8,041 bases of DNA, taken from contig QHWK01000734.1 of assembly GCA_003223775.1 (NCBI GenBank), positions 1 to 8,041 of the forward strand. The letters are read 5' to 3'. The DNA comes from Acidobacteriota bacterium. Its GTDB lineage: Bacteria; Acidobacteriota; Vicinamibacteria; Vicinamibacterales; CAVVIG01. Below are positions 1 to 8,041 of this stretch, in pieces. A model generated the notes under the pieces. It was not told the DNA's origin. It made no database searches and was given only the letters and a program-made list of their open reading frames with translations. Position 1 is the stretch's first letter. Each line of letters begins with the position of its first letter. The translations under genes and the position numbers were made by a program.

Positions 1-132
1 GACGCGCTGATCGAGCTTCGCGAGATCGGTCTGCATCGCGGCGGCGGACGCCGGCGCGGCAGCCGTCTGCGCGCGCAGGCCGGCGGACGCGAGCACCACG
101 CACATCAGCGCGAGGCCGGCAGCCGCTTTCAT
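1..132 (-). CDS. N-terminal fragment of an exported/membrane protein, probably ammonium transporter Amt (partial)
   Basis: Only the first 44 codons are present; the gene runs off the window at position 1. The ATG at 132-130 overlaps the glnB stop as ATGA, and a GGAG lies 6 bases upstream, so this start is well supported. The peptide begins MKAAAGLALMCVVLASAG: one Lys, then a hydrophobic stretch, then LRA-Q as a plausible signal-peptidase cleavage point near residues 21-22. This is followed by an Ala/Pro-rich stretch and a polar segment (TDLAKLDQRV) that could start a short coiled coil. No transporter signature falls inside the window. The amt call is inference: PII genes are very often followed by amt (the glnK-amtB pairing), and several bacterial Amt proteins start with a cleaved signal peptide and an extra periplasmic segment before the first membrane helix. 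If correct, the product is an inner-membrane ammonium channel that PII can block. Any other secreted protein remains possible. Confidence 0.6.
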   Translation of the reverse strand, partial: MKAAAGLALMCVVLASAGLRAQTAAAPASAAAMQTDLAKLDQRV

Positions 133-461
133 ATGTCGCTCCGCTCGCCGGTGCGGATGCGGTAGCTCTGCTCGACGGGAATGACGAACACGCGGCCGTC
201 ACCGATCTCGCCGGTGCGCGCGGCGGTGATGATCGCGGCGACCGCCTCGTCGACGAGGTTGTCGGGCACGACGATCTCGATCTCCATCTTGGGCAGCAGG
301 CTGACGTCGTATTCCTTGCCGCGGTAGATCGCCGTATGGCCCTTCTGCTTGCCGTGGCCGCGGACCTCGGTCACCGTCATGCCCGGGAGGCTCACGCGCC
401 CGAGCGCGTCCTTCACATCGTCCACTTTGTTGGGGCGTACGATGGCCTTGATCAACTTCAT
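129..461 (-). CDS. glnB: Nitrogen regulatory protein PII (GlnB/GlnK family)
   Basis: A complete 110-residue PII protein, the usual length (about 112). PII is a cytoplasmic trimer that binds ATP/ADP and 2-oxoglutarate and controls ammonium transport and nitrogen enzymes by direct contact. Visible features are the N-terminal MKLIKAIVRP strand, the T-loop at about residues 37-55 (GKQKGHTAIYRGKEYDV) with Tyr51, the family's uridylylation site, and Gln39 and Lys58 for 2-oxoglutarate/ATP. The B-loop is TGEIGDGR (83-90), and Arg101 and Arg103 in the C-loop contact phosphates. All key residues are present, so the protein should be functional and modifiable. The start at 461 has a perfect GGAGG 6 bases upstream and shares ATGA with the glnD stop; the stop shares ATGA with the next gene. 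Lying between glnD and a probable amt, it could equally be called glnK; sequence alone does not separate GlnB from GlnK. Confidence 0.97.
   Translation of the reverse strand: MKLIKAIVRPNKVDDVKDALGRVSLPGMTVTEVRGHGKQKGHTAIYRGKEYDVSLLPKMEIEIVVPDNLVDEAVAAIITAARTGEIGDGRVFVIPVEQSYRIRTGERSDI
139..142 (-). promoter_or_regulatory. Ribosome binding site for the gene starting at 132
   Basis: On the minus strand GGAG ends 6 bases before the ATG at 132-130. It lies inside the last codons of glnB. Together with the ATGA overlap it supports both the start choice and translational coupling to glnB. Confidence 0.6.
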
Positions 462-2709
462 CTCATGCCTCCAGCGTCGCAGCCGTGGCGGGAGATGACG
501 CGGCTCACGCGGTGCAGCAGGCCGAGCGCGTTGTCCGCCACGAGATCGAGAATCGTGTAGCGGCGCGACGACTGGTTGTCGGCGTGAATCACCGGCGGCG
601 TCGACGTCACGCCCGGGCGGCGCCGGTAGAGGACGCTCTGCTCGCGCGCGCGCAGACGATCGGTGACGTCGGCGCGCCCGGAGATCACGTCGGCGAGCAC
701 GGCGAGGAATTGATCCCTCCCCGCCGCGTTCAGCTCGAGGAAGCGCTCCTGATCGGTGAACTGAAAGACGTCGAGCACGAGCCCGTTGGGGTTCGTCATC
801 GCGTGGCCGCGCGCGATGTCCATTCCGAACGACGACAGCGCGCCGCAGATGTTCGAAAACACGAATGGCTCGTCGAGCGTTGCGACCGTCAGCTCCCAGA
901 GCGAGTCCTTGCGCTTCAGATCCGCGTGGACATCGTCGGGCCGCATGTCGCGCGCCAGCCGGACGTGGCGGTAGATCTCGTCGCGCGGGAACAGCTGCAG
1001 GTATCGGCGCGGAAGGCCTTCGACGAACCGGGCGATCTCCGCGTCGGTGACGTCGGCGGGCCGGCCGGCGACGAGCGCGCGCAGCCCCGATTCCTCGTGC
1101 TCGATGCGCTCGTCGGCGTACTCCAGCGTGAGGTGATTGTAGGTGTCGACGTACAGCCGCCAGAGCAGCTCCTCGCGCCACGACGTCAGCGTGTCGGGGT
1201 TGACGGCCTCGATGTCGACGAGCGTGAGAAGGCACAGCATCTTCAGCCGCTCCTCGATGCCGACGAGATCCGCGAGCTGGCGGACGATCTCGGGATCTTC
1301 GGTGTCGCGGCGGAATGCGATGAGCGACATGCGCGTGTGATGCCGGATCAGGAAGTCGACGACGGCGATCGAGTCGTCGGGCAGCTCGAGGCGGTGCATC
1401 ATCTGCAGCGCCATCCGTGCGCTCTCCTCGACGTGATCCTCGTCGCGCCACTTGCCGACGTCGTGGAAGAGCAGCGACAGCACGAGCAGCTCGGGCTGCG
1501 CGAGGTCGGCGAGGAGCGCGCTGAAGCGCTCGCGCCCTTTCACCGCGCGCGTCGCCAGCCGCTCGAGGTTCCTGATCGTCAGCAGCGTGTGCTCGTCGAC
1601 GGTGTACTTGTGATAGAAGTCGCGCACGACGCGGCAGAAGATCGCCTGGAACTCGGGGAACATCCGTCCGAGCAGGCCGCAGTCGTGCATCTCCGAGAGG
1701 CGCGCGTAGAGGCCCGCGCGCGGCCGCAGGAACGTGAGCAGCGCGGCGCGATCCGCCGGCCCCGGGAAGAACGCTTCGGGCGCATGGCGGTCGATCCGCT
1801 GCTCGATCCAGGCGAGCGTGCCGCCGGTGACCGCCGTCGCTGCGTCGAGCGCGGCCTGAAACAGCGAGAGCCACGTCTCGGGATGACGGTCGGCGTATTC
1901 CAGATCCACGAACCTGATGCCGTCGCGCGACCGCACGAGATTCGCGCCGACCGGCTCCGGCGCCGTCTGCCGGATTGCCTCGAGCGATCGGCTCACGGCG
2001 CGCGCGTGGCGGAAATAGTCGCCCATCAGCCGCTCGACCTGCTGCCGCGGCGCGCCGGCGTACCCCATGAGCTGCGCGATCCGCTCCTGCGCTTCGTGGT
2101 TCAACACGTTGTGGTTGCGTCGGTGCTCGACGTGCAGGATCGACCGCAGCCGCAGCAGGAACTCCTCGGCGTCGTCGAGGCGCGCGCGATCGGCGGCCCC
2201 GCGATCGATCAGCGCGGGATCGGTGATGGCCGCGATCGTGCGCGCGGCCCAGACGTCGCGCAGCGCGCCCGGCGCGTCCTTCACATCCGGCTCGAGCTGG
2301 TAGAAGGTGCCGTTGAACCGCGCGTGCCGCTCGTCGATCAGCCGGTTCAGCGCGTCGACAATCCGCGCGTGCGCCGCCGGCGAGCGTACGCGCTCGGCAA
2401 TGCGGTCGAGCAGCGGTGCGTCGCCAGCGACGGCGCGCGCGTCGAGCAGCGCGAGCAGGAATTCCGGGTTGTCGATTTCGAGCTCGGCGAAGTCGGCCAT
2501 CTGCCGGATCTGATGGCCGACCGAGAAGCGCGCATCCCACAGCGGATGCAGGATGGAGCGCACGCGTTTCTCTTCGGCTTCCTCGATCTGGCCGTCGAAC
2601 AGGAGCAGGACGTCGATGTCCGAGTGCAGGCGCCGCCGCCGTCGCCGCGCATCGCGGCGGCCGCCAGCTCCTCGCGCGCGCTCTCCACGGCTGCAAAAAG
2701 AACCGTCAT
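458..2709 (-). CDS. glnD: PII uridylyltransferase / uridylyl-removing enzyme GlnD, apparently damaged at both ends
   Basis: GlnD adds UMP to PII Tyr51 when glutamine is low (nucleotidyltransferase domain) and removes it when glutamine is high (HD domain); ACT domains sense glutamine. The main frame is open from 458 to an ATG at 2758, but recognisable GlnD starts only at about 2629 (LHSDIDVLLLF, DxD codons at 2612-2620). Then come the linker signature EPDVKDAPGALRDV, the helical LGY-like region (AQLMGYAG), the HD motif LFHDVGK (codons 1451-1465) with RHHTRMS downstream, a full first ACT domain (about 740-910), and a second ACT that stops after about 35 residues. The ATG at 2758 lies inside a repeat and gives an implausible Arg-rich leader. 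The ATG at 2709 opens a better N-terminus (MTVLFAAVESAREELAAAA) in a different frame, so I use it as the span start; one frame break near 2630-2645 is needed. The usual GGxGRxEL motif is absent. Intact family members have roughly 850-950 residues; about 750 are seen. The family call is firm; whether the gene is active, a pseudogene or misassembled is open. Confidence 0.88.
463..490 (-). other. Truncated second ACT domain of glnD with a remnant tail in another frame
   Basis: The glnD frame reads VISRHGCD and then AGGMR-stop. The family would continue with the second half of ACT2 (a segment like ELALISTEG..AIDVFYL and a final helix). Another frame here reads AATLEA followed by TGA at 465-463, resembling a normal GlnD C-terminal helix end and ending just one base before the glnB ATG. 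This suggests about 40 codons were lost with a frame change. The tail resemblance is short and therefore only suggestive. Confidence 0.5.
468..472 (-). promoter_or_regulatory. Strong ribosome binding site for glnB
   Basis: GGAGG on the minus strand with a 6-base spacer to the ATG at 461-459. It fixes the glnB start. It sits inside the last codons of glnD, so glnB can be translated even if ribosomes do not finish glnD correctly. Confidence 0.75.
2627..2648 (-). other. Frame break / missing segment in the glnD nucleotidyltransferase domain
   Basis: Upstream of this point the coding-like frame is that of the ATG at 2709 and ends in RGDGGG. Downstream the GlnD frame resumes one base out of phase at LHSDIDV. 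In the family, several tens of residues including GGYGRGEL separate these two parts; here they are directly joined through a GGCGGCGGCGC run. The continuous frame reads a run of Arg codons here (2630-2647), typical of out-of-frame GC-rich DNA. This is a suspected deletion; a sequencing or assembly fault is not excluded. Confidence 0.55.
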
Positions 2710-2800
2710 GGCTGATGGCTGATGGCTGATGGCTCATGGTAGATGGCCCATGGTTCATTAGCCATCAGCCCTATGCCATTAGCCATCAGACATCAGCCAT
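2708..2800 (-). promoter_or_regulatory. Large hairpin-forming inverted repeat between gltD and glnD
   Basis: Bases 2708-2727 match the reverse complement of 2781-2800 at 19 of 20 positions, and GGCTGATGGCT at 2724-2734 is perfectly complementary to AGCCATCAGCC at 2760-2770. In the transcript this would fold into a long stem just after the gltD stop and directly before the glnD ATG. No T-rich tract follows, so it is not a standard intrinsic terminator. It could stabilise the upstream gltBD mRNA, lower expression of glnD-glnB, or do nothing. There is no recognisable Shine-Dalgarno before the ATG at 2709 because the repeat occupies that place. Confidence 0.5.
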
Positions 2801-2805
2801 TACGC
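2708..2805. repeat. Degenerate heptamer repeat array (ATGGCTG and its complement), 14 units
   Basis: On the plus strand the region divides exactly into 7-base units. Those at 2708-2756 are ATGGCTG (three times), then ATGGCTC, ATGGTAG, ATGGCCC and ATGGTTC. Those at 2757-2805 are ATTAGCC, ATCAGCC, CTATGCC, ATTAGCC, ATCAGAC, ATCAGCC and ATTACGC. The second half is the reverse complement of the first in the same phase, so the array is a large inverted repeat. It fills the whole space between the gltD stop (2802-2800) and the glnD ATG (2709-2707), both of which lie within terminal units. It resembles in type the short tandemly repeated heptamers described in cyanobacteria, but the unit differs. 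No transposase or target duplication is visible. Confidence 0.9.
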
Positions 2806-4192
2806 GACGGGCGCCGGCAACGACGAACTGCCCATGAGGTACGTGTCGACGCCGCGCGCGCAGCTCCGGCCGTCGGCGATCGCCCAGACGATGAGCGACT
2901 GGCCGCGCTGCATGTCGCCGGCCGTGAAGACGCCCGGCACGTTGGTCATCCAGTCGGCGTTGCGCGCGACGGTGCCGCGCGCGGTCAGCTCGATCCCGAG
3001 CCCGTCGACGACGCCGCCGCGCTCGGGGCCGACGAAGCCCATCGCGAGCAGCACGAGATCGGCGTCGAACTCGATCGACTCCTGCGTGTCCACCGTTTTC
3101 GCGTGGAGGCGCGCGACGCGTCCGTCCGTCGTGCCCGAGAACCGCTCCGTCGCAACCGCGTAGTGCCGGTCGCCGCCTTCTTCGTGCGCCGACGACACGC
3201 GGAAGATGTTCGGCCACATCGGCCACGGGTTCTGCGGCGCGCGCGCGTCGGGCGGCCGCTGCAGCAGCTCGAGCTGCCGCACGCTGCGCGCGCCCTGCCG
3301 GTGCGCCGTGCCGAGGCAGTCGGCGCCGGTGTCGCCGCCGCCGATGATGATCACGTGCTTGCCGCGCGCGCTGATCGCCTCCACCGCGTCGCCCTCGCAC
3401 GCGCGGTTCTGCGAGGTGAGGTATTCCATCGCGAAATGGATGCCGGCCAGCTCGCGCCCCGGCACGCCGAGGTCGCGCGGCACGGTCGATCCGCCGGCGA
3501 GGACGACGCCGTCGAAGTCCCGCATCAGCTGCCGCGCGTCGCGGTTCACGCCGATGTGGCAGCCGGTCTGGAACACGACGCCTTCCGCGCGCATCAGCGC
3601 GAGCCGGCGCTCGAGCCCTTGCTTCTCGAGCTTGAACGCCGGAATGCCGTAGCGCAGCAGCCCGCCGATCCGATCCGCGCGCTCGAAGACGGTGACGTCG
3701 TGGCCGGCGCGGTTCAGCTGATCCGCCGCCGCGAGGCCCGACGGCCCCGAGCCGACGACCGCGACCCGTTTTCCCGTGCGAACGGCCGGCGGCTGCGCCG
3801 AGACCCAGCCTTCGGCGAACGCGCGCTCGATGATTGCGACCTCCACCGATTTGATCGTCACCGGCGCGTCGTTGATCCCGAGCACGCACGATCCCTCGCA
3901 CGGCGCGGGACACAGCCGTCCCGTGAACTCGGGAAAGTTGTTCGTCGCGTGGAGCCGATCGCTCGCCGCGCGCCAGCGATCGCGGTACACGAGGTCGTTC
4001 CACTCGGGGATCAGGTTTCCGAGCGGGCAGCCGTTGTGACAGAACGGAATCCCGCAGTCCATGCAGCGCGCGGTCTGATCCCGCAGCGCCGACGCCTCGT
4101 AGGGCAGCGGAACCTCGCGCCAGTCGCGGATGCGCTCGGCAATCGGACGCGCCGGCGGCTTCTGCCGCTGGATCTCGAGGAACCCGGTCGCC

Positions 4193-4200
<8 letters not shown>
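2800..4200 (-). CDS. gltD: Glutamate synthase [NADPH] small (beta) subunit
   Basis: A complete 466-residue protein, normal for GltD. It oxidises NADPH on FAD and passes electrons through iron-sulfur clusters to the large subunit, which makes glutamate from glutamine and 2-oxoglutarate in the cytoplasm. N-terminal cluster cysteines are Cys46, 49, 54 and 58 (CMDCGIPFCHNGC) and Cys97, 101 and 105 (CPAPCEGSC). The FAD-binding motif GSGPSG is at 150-155, followed by the FERADRIGGLLRYGIP stretch. The NADPH-binding motif GGGDTG is at 287-292, and the C-terminal FAD motif TAGDMQRGQSL is at about 426-436. No key residue is missing. The start ATG at 4200 overlaps the end of gltB by 8 bases, so the subunits are probably translated in a coupled way even though no clear Shine-Dalgarno precedes it; residues 1-13 match the usual GltD start (GKATGFLEIQR). 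The stop TAA lies in the heptamer repeat. Related proteins include the N-terminal part of dihydropyrimidine dehydrogenase, but the position next to gltB settles the call. Confidence 0.97.

Positions 4201-8041
<3,841 letters not shown>

Noticed and set aside
462..2696. Long minus-strand extension of the glnB frame upstream through glnD (855-codon frame)
   Set aside because: Only the last 110 codons are PII. The upstream part is Arg-rich out-of-frame glnD, and the start at 461 has a perfect GGAGG, so no GlnD-PII fusion is present.
485..2722. A 745-codon open frame on the plus strand, antisense to glnD
   Set aside because: It has the same composition artefact (VEQ/RRR/ADD-rich), no ribosome binding site and no domain pattern, while the opposite strand carries clear GlnD motifs.
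2735..2758. ATG at 2758 (or 2737) as the true glnD start
   Set aside because: The leader it gives is translated repeat followed by a run of Arg codons, with no ribosome binding site and no family similarity. It is merely the longest open frame.
2708..2805. CRISPR array or insertion-sequence end
   Set aside because: The units are 7 bases without spacers, no Cas or transposase gene is near, and no target-site duplication is visible.

Overview
The window is a visibly GC-rich stretch of bacterial chromosome carrying one nitrogen-assimilation gene cluster, with every real gene on the minus strand. Read in the direction of transcription (from 8041 down to 1) the order is: large subunit of NADPH glutamate synthase (gltB, 5' end outside the window), small subunit (gltD), a short array of degenerate heptamer repeats, a PII uridylyltransferase/uridylyl-removing enzyme (glnD), a PII signal protein (glnB), and the first 44 codons of an exported or membrane protein that by position is most likely an ammonium transporter (amt). 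The proteins, especially the PII sequence, look like those of Acidobacteriota, perhaps the Vicinamibacteria. That assignment is an impression from sequence style and was not tested by a search.

The genes are tightly packed. gltB and gltD overlap by 8 bases. glnD and glnB share an ATGA overlap, and so do glnB and the last gene, so translation is probably coupled. The only intergenic space is about 100 bases between gltD and glnD. It is almost wholly made of a 7-base repeat (ATGGCTG and its complement) arranged as an inverted repeat able to form a long hairpin.

Functionally the set forms a circuit. The last gene, if it is Amt, brings in ammonium. GltB/GltD convert glutamine plus 2-oxoglutarate to two glutamates. 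GlnD reads glutamine level and modifies PII on Tyr51. PII also senses 2-oxoglutarate and ATP/ADP and controls Amt and nitrogen metabolism. Glutamine synthetase is not in the window.

The unusual part is glnD. Its core (DxD, linker, HD domain, first ACT domain) is clean, but both ends look damaged. At the 5' end the conserved GGxGRxEL part of the nucleotidyltransferase site is missing and the reading frame changes. At the 3' end the second ACT domain stops half-way, with a typical-looking GlnD tail left in another frame. Together with the repeat array against its 5' end, this suggests decay, an altered enzyme or an assembly fault. I see no wholly new system, mobile element, CRISPR array or RNA gene.
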